Origin: Cardiocondyla obscurior
Taxonomy: Eukaryota > Arthropoda > Insecta > Hymenoptera > Formicidae
Direction: 5' to 3'
Length of the DNA stretch: 64,000 nt
NCBI RefSeq assembly: GCF_019399895.1
Contig: NC_091864.1
Location: 1,652,001-1,716,000, forward strand
The notes beneath the pieces were generated by a model. That model was not told the origin of the DNA, ran no database searches, and was given only the letters and a program-made list of their open reading frames with translations. Made by a program: the position numbers and the translations under genes. Below are positions 36,722-48,344 of the stretch, piece by piece. Position 1 is the stretch's first letter. Every line of letters starts with the position of its first letter.

Positions 36722-39700
36722 TGAAATATTCGGTTCGACCGGCTACGGACGGTGGTAGGAACTTTAAAAGCGACTGAAAAATATATTAGAACGCACATCC
36801 CAACAACGGCCTTATTTCGCAATGTTTTCTGCATTTAACGAGACTACTGCCATCACGCTAAACAACCGACTCAAAAAGCAGTGCGATAAAGTCCGAGACC
36901 AGCAACGCCGGTATCGCGTATTCGGAAGAAAATCATAGGGGAAATTTCCGCTTAATTTGCAGCGATTCGAAGAACATGAAACGAGTTTTTTCGCGGTGTA
37001 TTAAATTTCAAGCCGCGTTGTATTTCTGAACTAGGCCATCGATAACTGCGAAATGGCTGCGCGCCTCGCGAAGGAGAGCGGCATGTTTTTTTTTTTTTTT
37101 TTTTTTTTTTTAACTTTTCATCTCTGCCGAACGCGGCCGGATCCGCCTCTTTCCGCGCGATATCGTGAAAGAGCAATTACACCGGAGCGCCGGGGCAATC
37201 TGGACTCGCTGCCAATTAATTGCGGGCTTGTCGGGGCTTTTTTTTTTATTGCGCCGTCTCACTGTCATTTGTCCCTCATCGGGCGATCTAAATAAGGGTC
37301 GGTAACGTTAGCCGGGGCTTGATAACCAAATATCGACCACGCTTTAACGAGCTCCCAGAACACGCGCACCTATGACGTGTCGCCGTCGCTTTATCTGCTT
37401 GCTTCAGGCAAGATCGACGATGCTCGATGTGGTAGCTACATGTGTACCGCGCCTTGTAACGCACGGTTTGAATTAAACTACCACCACTCGCGAGAGGGTG
37501 AATAACATCTCATTCCTTGTAATACGCACATACAGCGACAGCAATTACGTGGCCCCGTAGAATTTAAAGGCGCGTCTATTGCGCCGCGTTATTCAGTACA
37601 ATTCTCCCTCCCTCGGCAGGCATCCCACCTGAGGCCGCGATCACGTAACAATTTGTGATTACACGTATTTATATCAAACCGTTAATTCGTCCCGTAATAC
37701 GTTATTAATTATCGCGCGGGTTTAACGCGCGAGACAAAACGGGCTGTTATCGCATCGATGTGAAACGCACGCGTTAAAATTCCTTGATTGAAACGAAACG
37801 AAAATGCGTCTCACGCGGAGACGGAGAACGTAATTAAACTGCACGTTTAAGATAAATATATCACGGAGGATCTCCAGAGAGCTCTCGCAAAACGTTCGCG
37901 AACTTATAGTCATCCGTATTGACGCAATCGCACGCGTGGCCGAGACAATTCGCTCGCTCTTCTGAGTATTTTAGAACGTATCGCATTTTAGAGCAGTAAC
38001 GCGCGGGAGTTTGCTTTGCAAGTTCCCTCTTCAAAGCTGCGGTCTTATTGCGAGCCTAGCGATACACCTGATCGTACGTTACGAACTTCGCTCGTAACTA
38101 ATGCCGCGCTTTGCCGCGCGTTTGTTCAACAAGAGCCCTAAGACCCGGGTCTGCCGGAGGCCGAGAAAGCTCGAAATTTCAATTCTACTCCCGTTATTAA
38201 CCTACGGGCATTAGTTAGACAGTAATTGATAGAAGTTCCGGAAACGAGATGCAACAGTTATTTTCAGGGAAAGACTGGATTTCTGTTACGCAATTATTTT
38301 ACAGCCGGCTCTCGATCGGTCGACGTGCAACGTGACTTTCGCACGCGCGGCGATGGTTTATTGCGGCGGCAACGGGGGACGCGTCTCGAGAAAAGTTTCA
38401 CGTCCACGTGGAACCGGCGTTTTCTAAATTCAAGCCCTCCGCAATTCGGTCGCGCGAGCCCGGTTAATTTTCCGCTAAGTAAACGCACACACGGGACTCC
38501 GAGAACAAAATCGATAGTCTATTATTCGGGCTTAAGTCGCGCGATTTATGTGTACACTCCATCTTCGTGCTTGCCTCTCGAGATTCTAGTGCGCCGTTGG
38601 GTGAAACACATTTCGATCTTCCGGGTCGACACTTGGGTAAGGACCCCTAGCGCAAGAAGTGTCGGCGTTACGTAGCGCTGTATTACCCGCCAATGCGTAC
38701 CGGGAGAAATTATATTTCGAAACGATGAGCTCGTATCTCACCGAAATCGTGCACGCACTCCCCCTCCCCCTCCGGCTCTTCGAGCGCCACGAATTCGAAT
38801 ACCTGATCGCGTGCTAAGAAAACTAATTTTAATTATCCGCGAGAAATACGCGTGCCTGATAAATTAATTCGAGTACGGTGGACTAATTACAAAGGAACCG
38901 CTCGCGCTGAGATTGTTCGAAGACTCGGGAGATAAGGCCACGGGGCGCATCCGATCTCGGGGACAAAGAAAAGTTGGCCACTCGCTGGCGAATTAGCGGG
39001 GGTTATCCAGCCGCGTTAACCCTTTCCACCGACAAGCTTTCCTTGGCGCGAAAAGGGTCGGAGGTCGCGGGCAAAGGGTGCGCGGGATCGGGCGTGGGAT
39101 AGCTTTTATTTCGAAGGAGCCCTGTCCGACAAGCCGTCTGCCACAATGGCGCGAAAGTTTCCATTGTGTCGCGCGCACATGCACGCCTACTCGACAATCA
39201 GCCGAGAAGCTTCACTTTTTGCCGGCTCGCCTTCGGCCGCCATTGTTCAATGATTGATGATACCGCGGCGGCACCTTAAGTGGAACAGAAGAAAGATTGG
39301 CGCGAGGAAAGTTTAGCCGGAAATTATGTGCACGGTAGTTTAAACGCAGGCGACATTTTTTTCTAATAAGCCGCTGGCTTGAAGTTGAATGTTAACCGGA
39401 CGCAGTAATCGTCAATCTTGCCAGTGAAGCTCCCTGGACGTTTAATTTTAGTTCAAATAATCCGCGCGGGTGCTTACTGATTGTATAATATGTATCGTTT
39501 AATTTTTAATCCAATAGAATGTTAATTTAAAAAAAAATTGCCAGTTTAAAATGATTAAAATGTAATATAATATTTTATTTTTAACATGAGAATCGTTTTT
39601 ATTATTTTTTTTTTTACCTATAATATTTAGATTATCAATTCATAGCGAACAATATTATATAAAATTTATGTAATAATACATTGCAGTTAATTATTAATAA

Positions 39701-41990
39701 AATTGAGTGCCCAGCATTTCGCACATGCTGTCGAGTTTCAGAGCTAAGCGTTATCGTCGGACACCTAACTTCCTCGGTGGTTCGTGAATCCTACTGATTG
39801 GAGATTCGGGAATTATTACGCGTCGTGCTTGCGGAAATCTCGATTCCCGCCCCCTTTGCGCGGGCCCATCTTTCTTTCCGTGTACGTAATTCTGCGATAA
39901 TTAACGAGTATGACGCCTGACAAAATGATCGTCGCCGGCTTGTGACGCAATAAAACCACCGTTAAAACTTAACCGGTAAAATCAGCTGTCTCTACTGAAT
40001 ACGACGAATCGTTCCTATCGTCATATACGGAGCTCATTCCGGATTATCCGGCATTATGGGAATCATCAAGAGAAGCAATCAGCTTTCGCGAGATTAACTT
40101 GCGAATGCAACGCTGTTATGCGTTACCACGTCCTTTGTTTCGTTAACAATGCACTTCCTCCCTCCCCCTCTTCGCGATTTTGGTTAGATTCGCGGCATTT
40201 TTCCGCATTGCTCATTTCGCAAATTAATCAACATCTCGACGAGAAGTGCAGCTGGTCGGAAATAAATTTTATTTTAATCTCGCTCCGTAAATTTCTAAAT
40301 TTTTTTATTCAAGTTAAATTTTTTTTTTTTTGCCCACTCCTCCTCTCTCTCAAAAGTGCGGCGATACTTTTTCTACTAGCCGCACAATTATCTATGAGCT
40401 CGCGTCGGGGAATTTTATCGTCGGAGCTTAAGTGAAGGACCCAGATGAGGACGGTTGGCTGCGAGTACAACGACATTGCCGATTAAAACGAGCTGGATGG
40501 CGACGGGCTAGAAGTATATAGATAACGGAATGGCGCGCAGGAGTCGAGAACCGGGCGGAGATGGGGTCGCGGTTCCGCGATTATGAAAAGTTGCCGTCAT
40601 TTCAAAACGCGCGGCGTCGAAGTCCTTCAACTTTTTTACGAGTTATCGAACTCTCAAACGTGGAGCCGAGGGTCGACATAATAGGAGACGGAGCTAGTTA
40701 GTGCTCCGCCGAGGAGACTTTATTGCCTTCGACGGCGCGCATTTCAGCGATTATTCAACGATCGCGCAATCGGTCGTTCGTAACGCACTAAGTAGCTCGG
40801 TCGGCGCATTTGCGGAGACGGTGAAATAAATAATTATTAATCGATCGCGCTTTCGCGAGAAATTCATATCTCTCGGCGAGGTACATCGCTACGTTTCGGT
40901 TTCATCTTTCGCGTATTGTTTACGTACTTGCGCGTGAATCGCGACGTTTCCGCGATCCTGCGGTTGTTTTCTGAATCTAAATCCGTGACGAGAAACACAT
41001 CGGCTCGTCGCAATTCGCAAGTAGATTACATCCCAATTAGAGTCTCGACCCAATTACTGCAGAAGGATCGTATTGACGTAATATGTTTACGTTCTTGCGC
41101 ACACGGTAGTTAATACATCAACCTTCGCGGCCATTGAAAATAGAATTCAATTAACGTTACCAATGTAATAAGAGCGCATATAGCGCAGTTAACATATTTT
41201 AGATTATGTGCGTGCACGGGGGAGGGGAAGAGGTAGTAAATGTAGGGAAACCACGCGGGAATATTGCGAAATTTAACATTACATTTTATAATTGAGCTGG
41301 ATAATACTAATTATATCGCGGGACAAATACCGAAAACTCGCTTTACGAAAAACAATGACGAATACGATGCAAATAGAATGACAATATTCTTCAATTAATT
41401 TTTTAACAAATAAATAAATAATTATTTATCACGTATTATTTATAAAGTAAATTTATCAAAATGCGACGCTTTAATTTTTATAATTGCGATTTTTTTCTTT
41501 TTTCTTTCTCGAGAAGTTCTCGCCCGATGCCTGTCTTATACCGCGTCGTGATTATTGTGCAACGAACATCTCGGGATTATGTCAGACGTAACGTGTTTTA
41601 GTGTGATTAGTAAATGGCACAGATACGATCGAGACGTCTGCCGCCTTCGCACGGCCCGATAATCGTTTCCGCGTGAGCGCGAATTTCCAGGCGGAGGCGG
41701 GTTGTTCAGACGCCGTTGATCCCCCAGTTGTCTCACCGCCGCTTTGTCTACGGCCGCGCATTTGGGCGGTATGTCAGGAACGGTAAGCAGCAGCGATAGT
41801 TTGCTTTAGTTCGCTAAGCCGAGAGACATCTCGGGGACCGCGAACTCCGTCGTGCTTCCAACTTAGTCGGCCCTAAAACCGCACGCGTATATGCGCCGCT
41901 TGCTCTGCTCGTCAGATGTTAAGCAGACGTCGCGACGTTGTCGTTGTCGCAGGCGCGTAAGTAATGCCGAAAGAAACTGACTGCGCGTTC
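36722..41990. other. No gene seen
   Basis: Includes a T26 run at 37086-37111, AT-rich DNA around 39480-39720 and a stop-poor GC-rich stretch around 38250-38680 (149-codon ORF, plus). None of the ORFs resembles a known protein. No repeat pairs were noticed. Confidence 0.5.
37086..37111. repeat. Poly-T tract (26 T)
   Basis: Uninterrupted run of 26 T in otherwise GC-rich surroundings; no target-site duplication is visible beside it. Confidence 0.9.
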
Positions 41991-42002
41991 CTGGCTGCCG
42001 GG

Positions 42003-43898
42003 TAATTAAGCGCGGGCGGGCGCGGTTCCGCGGAGAGGAAATAATTACGCGAAGCTTCGCCGATACTTCGTCTCGTCGTTGTCGCTGAAGCTAATCCCTC
42101 CGACGTCCTCGCGGGATATTATCAAACGAGTCTCGCCGGGCAACGGATTCCGTATCGTTTGCGAAAGTAATGGGCGTACGTGCGGCCGCAGCTGCGCGAT
42201 TAATCGCTCAGTCGTCTCTATTATTAGGGACCCGACGATGTTTCCTCAATGTAGCTGGCTTGCGAGTCGATTACCGCGATCTACTACGCGCCGCGTGTAA
42301 TTAAGTCTCCACAAATCTCGCGGTGGCGTGCAGCGTTCAGGTGGTATCGTCGCCGCCGCCGGTCGGGACACTCGGTGCACTCAGGCGGGGTAATTGAATA
42401 GGGTTTTCGAGCTGCCTCCTGACCCTGGAGGAATGGCCTGCGCGTGGATGTATTGTTCGGGCGCAGCCACAGGAACGCCGTAGTCGTCGATATATATCGT
42501 ACGCTCGCGGATAGCCAATTGTGGACTCGGCTTAATTAAGGTATTCGCGGTTATAATGAAATTCGCCCACCGCGTGTTTAGCTACGAAAAAGCACCGCGC
42601 TCCGCAAAATGCCGAGATGTCGAAAGCTAATACCCTTATTAAGCTGCCACTCGCGAAAGTTTCACGGCCGTCGCTTGCGCCAAGTCAATTTCCCAGAGAC
42701 GATATCGACGGAGATGAGCATTTTTGCGGGTCAAAGTTATAATTAAATATATCCGAATATAATTATGTCGTCATTTATATTTAAACCGCGTATAATTATC
42801 TGTTTACCGTGATTAATTTTTATCAAGCAATATTCCGTCGAGAGATTAATTATTTCATTTTTTTTTTCAAAAACAAAAAAGAGAAAATTTTTATTTACCG
42901 TTTATATAATTCTAAAAATTAGCTAACGTTTTAATTAATACGAATATAATTTATAAATCCCGTTGGAATTTTTCCGCCGCGTTTCCCTTGCTGATTTGTA
43001 GTGCATCGGGCGAAAACGCGCTATTTTCTCGAGCACGATGTGTATGCAACCGGCTAACAGATTGTAGGTAGCTCAACGCTGATCTAAACGACCGCACGGC
43101 AGGGCTACCGTGCACACGCGGGCTTTGGATGTCGATTTGTTTTCCGTATCTAGCGCGAAAGGGGAGGGGGGAGGGGCAGAACACAGGCCTGGGCCTTAAT
43201 TAAGACGAACGAGCTTATGTTATCGCCGAGCCATTTACTTGAGCGGGCAAAATATCGCACTTTCAATACGCCACCGGTGGCGGCCGTGATTTATGATTAT
43301 ACAGTTTTTGTATTATCGCGTGTATCCCCCTTCCAGTCGAATTCTCGTGCCCCGACGATCGCGCGCGGTGCCGCTTTTAATTAAGGACCTGTTTGGACGT
43401 GACAATGTAAATGTGCCGGACGACGAAAAAAACAAAAAATGGGCTCGAGGACGAATAATCGATGGCTCGCTGTCGCGGCAAGAAAGACGCCCTGTGGCGA
43501 TTCCCTCAATTGTCTCGCGAAGTTACTGCTGACGAACGCGGGAAGGGAAGTATACTTAAGAGAACGATGACAGAATAGAAAACGTAAAAAAAAAATGAAG
43601 CTTTTCGCGCGAAAAATAATTAGAGGATTCTAATTTTGAGCGCCGTTGGTTTCGCGGAGAAATTAAACCTTTTCGGCGAATTCGAAGGGCGAGCGCGTCG
43701 TTGTTTAGGGCCAGGATTGCGTCGCAGTCGCAACATATTTCAGGCGTCTCTTCCGCTCGATATGATTGCGCATTGTTCAGGCTGGCGCACGCGGCGCTTT
43801 GAACTGACAAGGGCACAACCGACCGTTGCAATCGTCGCCGACAATCACGGACGGCTGCGCCGATGTGTGGGCGGACGATTATGAGCGCGCCTTAATTA
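42003..43898. promoter_or_regulatory. Cluster of TAATTA / TTAATTAA homeodomain-type sites
   Basis: TAATTA cores occur at 42003, 42298, 42532 (as CTTAATTAAG), 43195 (CTTAATTAAG again), 43377 (TTAATTAA) and 43892, within otherwise GC-rich DNA. TAATTA is the canonical palindromic homeodomain site, and homotypic clusters often mark enhancers. Whether the density exceeds chance was not calculated. No gene is seen in this stretch. Confidence 0.2.
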
Positions 43899-44360
43899 GG
43901 GAGGATCGTTACCGCACAAAGCCGGGCGTATCCGTGCATCGCAACGATGACGCTTCAGTGATGTTGCACGACTCTCCGAGGCATTGTCGGGGTATTTAAG
44001 ACTTGTCCCGCCTGTTAGCACGCGCGAAGCTAATTGATATTCCTCTTTCGTCGATTTACGACCGTTTTTCGCGCGCGATGCGATATTTCGAGACAGAAAA
44101 AAAAAAAAAAAGGGGAGGGGGCGAAGAGAGACGTTTTCGTGGAAGCTTTGCGATTCTCGAGGTAAAAACATTTTGCGCAGATATGAGGAAAGCGATTGCG
44201 AGAATCCCGCGGTCGATCAATAATTGCCGTGTAATAAAGTTTGACAGTGAGCGCGCCGTAAATCAAGTAATAAGCGATATCGAGCGCGATAAATTGGTTG
44301 TTATCTTTGTACCGTCTCTCGTTTCGGAATATCGCTTTTTATCACCGATGAATGGACGGC

Positions 44361-44525
44361 GGAATAAATGCACGCGTTCCGAGCGGACGTGGGACGAGCC
44401 TCGCGCTTTCTAACGCGGGAAGGAAACGCGCGCGCGCTGCAACGCCCAGGTATTTTGTAATAAATGCACATATTTCGTGCGGACGTGAGGGAGATAATCT
44501 ATACGCCGGGAAGGGAGGGAGGGAC
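44361..44525. repeat. Short tandem duplication, two units of about 70 nt
   Basis: Unit a (44361-44435) and unit b (44457-44525) share AATAAATGCAC, then GCGGACGTG, then a purine-rich CGGGAAGG segment, offset 96 nt. Similarity is partial, so it is an old local duplication. It has no coding sense. Confidence 0.5.
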
Positions 44526-44539
44526 CGTGCATACGCCGT

Positions 44540-46195
44540 GGCGTGCGTTTTTTATCAAGGATCGCGGTAGTCGACCGACTGATAAATGATTTCGAGTGTT
44601 GGGAGGATCGAATGTTGCACTGTCGAGGGAATATATCGCGTCGTAAAATTATTTTATGACGACCGTAACTCGGGAATTAGCCGGGCGGTCGATGAAAAAG
44701 AAATTTTCCGCCGCTACCGAAGGCGGATCATCTTCGTCGCGAGGGGTAGGCTCGAAACGAGGGTGATTATCCGGAGCGGAGAGTAAATTAACGGAAACTT
44801 CCGCGAAAAAGACCACGGGAGTGGAACGTGAATTGATGTAAAATTAAGTGGAAGGCAGTAACAGAAGGGAATACGTTGACGAGCGTCACCGCTCCCACCT
44901 GGCTCGACAGGCGTGTCGTCCCTTGCTCGCGTCGCCTCATAACACTTTATAGTCCTGAGACGCTATTAAATCGTTACTCGGAACATATTCGGGGATGCAT
45001 GTCGCGCCTGAAGTGCTCTCGTCGACCGATATCTCGTAACAACTTCTCATTTAGCCCGTCCCTATCTACGCGTCGCTCTCGCGATAAGTGGCGTCAACGT
45101 GGCGTTCAAGTTCGTCAAAAAGCTCGCGTCGGCGAGCGAGCGGACGGACAGAAGACCGGCGCTCCTTCCCCTCCTACCACTTTATCCCTGTTTTATTGTG
45201 TCGTTGCGCTGCGCGATAAATTCCCGCGGATTTACAGTCCCGTGAAAAGCGCGAAACGCCTCGCCGCGAATATTATTCACGGCACGCGGCCGTTATTCCC
45301 ATCCATGTAACGTTCCTCGTTCGCGGTTGTGTCGCGAGGGAATTCAACGAAATCGAGCCCAGGAAATCGCCGCCGATCGCTGAGGGCCGTGCGGTTCGTT
45401 AACATCGCCGCGCGAAGTCCGGCGAAACGCGCGCGGATCATGACACTTATCGCATTTTTATTTTTAATGTTTTTTATTTTTTTTTTTTTTACTTTTACCG
45501 CGTGTGAAATGGTTGAACGAGCACCAATTTTATTCCCTCCCGAAAATTCTACCTAAAGATTAATATCTACAATATATTTTTTTTTGTAATGCGTCATAAT
45601 AAAAAGAAAAAAAATATCTCGACAGCTCTTGCGCATGAAATTTTCGATCGCGCGAAAATTGATGACGAGGGGCAAACATCTCGCGCAGATTGCGGAAAGT
45701 TTCGTCTCTGCTATATACTCTCCGGTCAATGATCCGCGTCCTCGATGGAATCTGCATGGAAATGGCACCTTCGATCTCGGATCTCGATACCGGGATTTGC
45801 GAAAAACGCCCCGTTCGTGTAAAATCGTTGCCAGTTGCCGCGAAGTTTGTGCACGAGCTCGTATAAAACAACTCGAGGGACAGAGAAAGAGTTGAGCTTG
45901 CCTGGATGCAGTTCGCGGCGAGAATTGTCGCGGCGACGTTCGTGATAAGCGCATGATAAACACGACTCTCGCGTGAGTCGCGGCAAAATGAAAGGCGATT
46001 ACGCTAACGCCGCGAAATCGTGTCACCGCCGGCGGTCAGAAATGACTTCGGCATCGTACCCGGTGATAATTATGCACAGAAGGAGCGACTACAGATTTCG
46101 ATAATAATTATTATCCAGGTTACAATCCTGAATAAATTTCTAAAGATCCCAGTCAATCGCCTACCTAATTTTTCTGTTTAATATGTAATTCTCAG
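44540..46195. other. No gene seen
   Basis: Ordinary mixture of CpG-rich sequence and T-runs (T13 near 45479). ORFs up to 157 codons (45553-46026, minus) overlap others and show no domains. If the 46.2-kb cassette is spliced onward, this is intron sequence on the minus strand. Confidence 0.45.
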
Positions 46196-46201
46196 ACTTA
46201 C

Positions 46202-46247
46202 CGGTCGATGCGCAGCAGCGGAGTTGTAGTTATTCAGCTACGATGTC
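46202..46247 (-). other. Exon B, copy 3, of the duplicated splice cassette
   Basis: 46-nt block on the minus strand between the acceptor TTGTATGTTACAG (ending at 46248) and the donor GACCG/GTAAGT (46201-46196). It holds the shared core CAACTCCGCTGCTGCGCATCG. Stops occur in all three frames before the core, so this exon is non-coding beyond the first few codons. The strong downstream donor means a further exon lies to the left, possibly as far as the 1.6-kb cluster. Confidence 0.5.
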
Positions 46248-46739
46248 CTGTAACATACAAAAATACAATTAAATTGTAGAGATGCTTGCAATTATATCTA
46301 CTGTTAAAAAAATTAATTTACGTGTCTTTTAAATGTTGTCGAAGCGACGAGACAACTTCGATGAATAAAGAATTGTTAATTTTAAATAAGAGAAATAATT
46401 CTTACCATGAAGTTGCTCCGCTGATGCAAGAAGCCTCTCCTAGGCCTCCTCCTCCTCTCAGTCTGGGGTGTCGTCCTTCCTTCCACACACTGGTCACTCG
46501 CGGCACTCGCGGCACTCGCGACATTCGCGACTGTGAAGACCGAAACGAAGAAATACCGCGGGAGTTGCTAGTCGCCGTACGCCGTTCGCTCATCTCTTAC
46601 TCGCCGTTCTCTGAGTGTGTTGATCGGCCGCACAAGGTCGCAAAAAATCCCTGCGCATAAAAGAATACATATTATTCCTTCCGTAAGCTCCGCAATGTCC
46701 TGGCGAGTAAATATTAAAATAACGCCGTAACGAAATCAT
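46230..46739 (-). CDS. Candidate spliced small protein, 93 codons, arginine-rich
   Basis: Minus-strand model: 46739-46601, 46530-46406 and 46247-46230. Exon 0 opens at ATG 46739 (in-frame ATGs also at 46670 and 46658) and ends at GGCGA/GTAAGA. A 70-nt intron ends in GGTCTTCACAG. Exon A carries the alanine/serine run A-S-A-A-S-A-A-S and the basic block E-R-R-R-R-P-R-R-G-F-L-H-Q-R-S-N, and ends at CATG/GTAAGA. A 158-nt intron ends in TATGTTACAG; exon B adds D-I-V-A-E and a stop. The frame survives both junctions. I see no signal peptide, membrane segment or known family. A peptide this short could be chance, and exon B would be mostly 3' UTR with its own GTAAGT donor at 46201. Without the first splice, a different 63-codon ORF (46593-46402) results. 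Confidence 0.3.
46406..46530 (-). other. Exon A, copy 3, of the duplicated splice cassette
   Basis: 125-nt GC-rich block on the minus strand, homologous over its 3' 75 nt to the exon A blocks ending at 1057 and 1479. It contains a short internal tandem repeat (GTGCCGCGA units, about 46498-46522). Its intron to exon B is AT-rich and shares the terminal segment ATCTCTACAATTTAATTG with the introns of the other copies, so homology extends through the intron. Confidence 0.55.
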
Positions 46740-46759
46740 GCGAGTAAGGTACGCCACCC

Positions 46760-47505
46760 ACGCTTCGACCTCTGCGTGTTTATCTCGAGCGATACATTCT
46801 TTACGCGTTAAAGTAAACTACGCACGCCGATTATCACGTTGAATATTACAAGGATTAATACATTACGAGCTTGCAGCCGGTGGATGGATTGCGATATTCA
46901 ACGATCACGGTCCGCCTCGATCAAGTTCCCGGATTACACGTATCAACCATTACCTTTCAATACTACCAACTGCGTTTCTGCCTGTCGCGGCATTTCCAGA
47001 ACACGCGACCAATGAAAATGCCACTGTTAATACTAAAGTTAATCGCAATTTCATCGAAGCAGACTTAAATCAAGTTCCTATCATCGACTGGGGTTAGCTT
47101 TGATTTCGACTCGCGCTCTTTATCTTTTTCTAATTTTATTTAGAATAAAATGAGGAACGAATTAATTGATCGAAATTAATCCGCATAATAAAAATAAGCC
47201 CTTAGTTAATTTATCGTTCGCGCGGAGCGGCATTTAATAACAGAAATATAACCGGCATATGAATGCAATGATATTAAAAATCACCTTTAAACTAGCAAGA
47301 ATCGTTTGTATGTTCTCTCCGTGCACAGATGACCGAGTCGCAGAAGGGAATTTGCCACAGCGGATCGCTTTCTTTAGCCGGATATGTACGCCGGAATTTC
47401 GGTGCGCACGGGAGCTCTCGTTGTGCCGTGCGATGTATTTTAATGCTAGCTGTTGAGTTTCAAAGTGACCGTGTAGGCGATGCGGAGTCACGGTGGCCTG
47501 TGTGT
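46760..47505. other. No gene seen; upstream flank of the exon cassette
   Basis: Any promoter for the minus-strand model at 46.2-46.7 kb would lie in the first few hundred bases here. I see no TATA or clear initiator. Short ORFs only. Confidence 0.4.
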
Positions 47506-47509
47506 ATGT

Positions 47510-47707
47510 ACGGCGACGGCGGCTAGCGTACGTGACCTCAGCGTGGTGTGCGTAGAGTCACACAAAGCGTACGCAGCCGTGTGTCGCGAAGCGCTAGCTC
47601 CCAAAGACTGCGAGGGAGAACGCGCCCCACCCCTACTCTCTCCATACTCAGCGGCCGAGGGAGGGGATAGGAAGAGAGAAGTTACGTACGCTAGCCGCTG
47701 TCACCGC
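47510..47707. mobile_element. Foldback / MITE-like element, 198 bp
   Basis: The 27-nt arms 47510-47536 and 47681-47707 are inverted repeats, 23 of 27 positions matching, with a perfect core CGGCTAGCGTACGT. The 144-nt spacer also contains GCGTACGC and AGCGCTAGC, echoing the arm. No clear target-site duplication flanks it, and no coding capacity is present. It may be a decayed non-autonomous DNA transposon or a local palindrome. Confidence 0.4.
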
Positions 47708-47851
47708 AAGTAAGCGTCATATTTATCTTTAAATGTATTTACGAACGCTGCGGCGCTACCCCTTCCGTCCACTCCTGCCATCTAGTGTCTTAATGTCCGT
47801 GCTCGGTAAAAAATAGACGTAGTGGGGTTAGTTATCTAGCTTCTCTCTGAG

Positions 47852-48058
47852 TAGACGATGGTCCCGCGTTAAAAATTTGCACAGTGCGGCATCCCGTTGC
47901 GGTCGACAGAGAGACACGAAGAGCTGGGCAGGCGGCATTAATATATCTTTTCGCCGGCTGGATTCATTTACGCAAATTATCGTCGGCTGTGACAGGTTAG
48001 AAAGGTAAGCGAGAGAGCGCACGGAGACGCGATCAGGTTAACGCGATTTCCCGGCGTG
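47852..48058. repeat. Tandem duplication, unit 1
   Basis: Aligns with 48131-48340 at an offset of about 280 nt. The best block, 47890-47919 against 48172-48201, matches at 28 of 30 positions. Also conserved are CTTTTCGCCG, CGTCGGCTG and AAG/GTAAGCGA at 48005 (plus strand), a donor-like site present in both units. No acceptor is clear. Confidence 0.75.
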
Positions 48059-48130
48059 ACGTAATTACGCCGCGTCGGGTATCTTTACCGGCCATCTTTT
48101 TGCACTTTTTACGTTCGTCGTAGCGAGGCA

Positions 48131-48340
48131 TAGACGACGGGCACCTCGTTGGAAATTCGCACGATGCGCGTCATCCCGCTGCGGTCGACAGAGAAACACG
48201 AGGCGCCGGGCAACGCGGCGATAATCTTTTCGCCGTCCGGATCCATTCAACGCACACCGTCGTCGGCTGGCGGCAGGCAGAGACCGAGGTAAGCGAAAGA
48301 GCGGAGGGGCGTTCGGGTTAACGTCGCGCGTATCCCGGAA
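48131..48340. repeat. Tandem duplication, unit 2
   Basis: Second unit, with CCGAG/GTAAGCGA at 48289. On the minus strand both units can be read in a frame containing C-R-P-Q-R-D (ORFs 47828-48022 and 48065-48427), but elsewhere the peptides diverge, so coding is doubtful. Confidence 0.75.
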
Positions 48341-48344
48341 GAAT

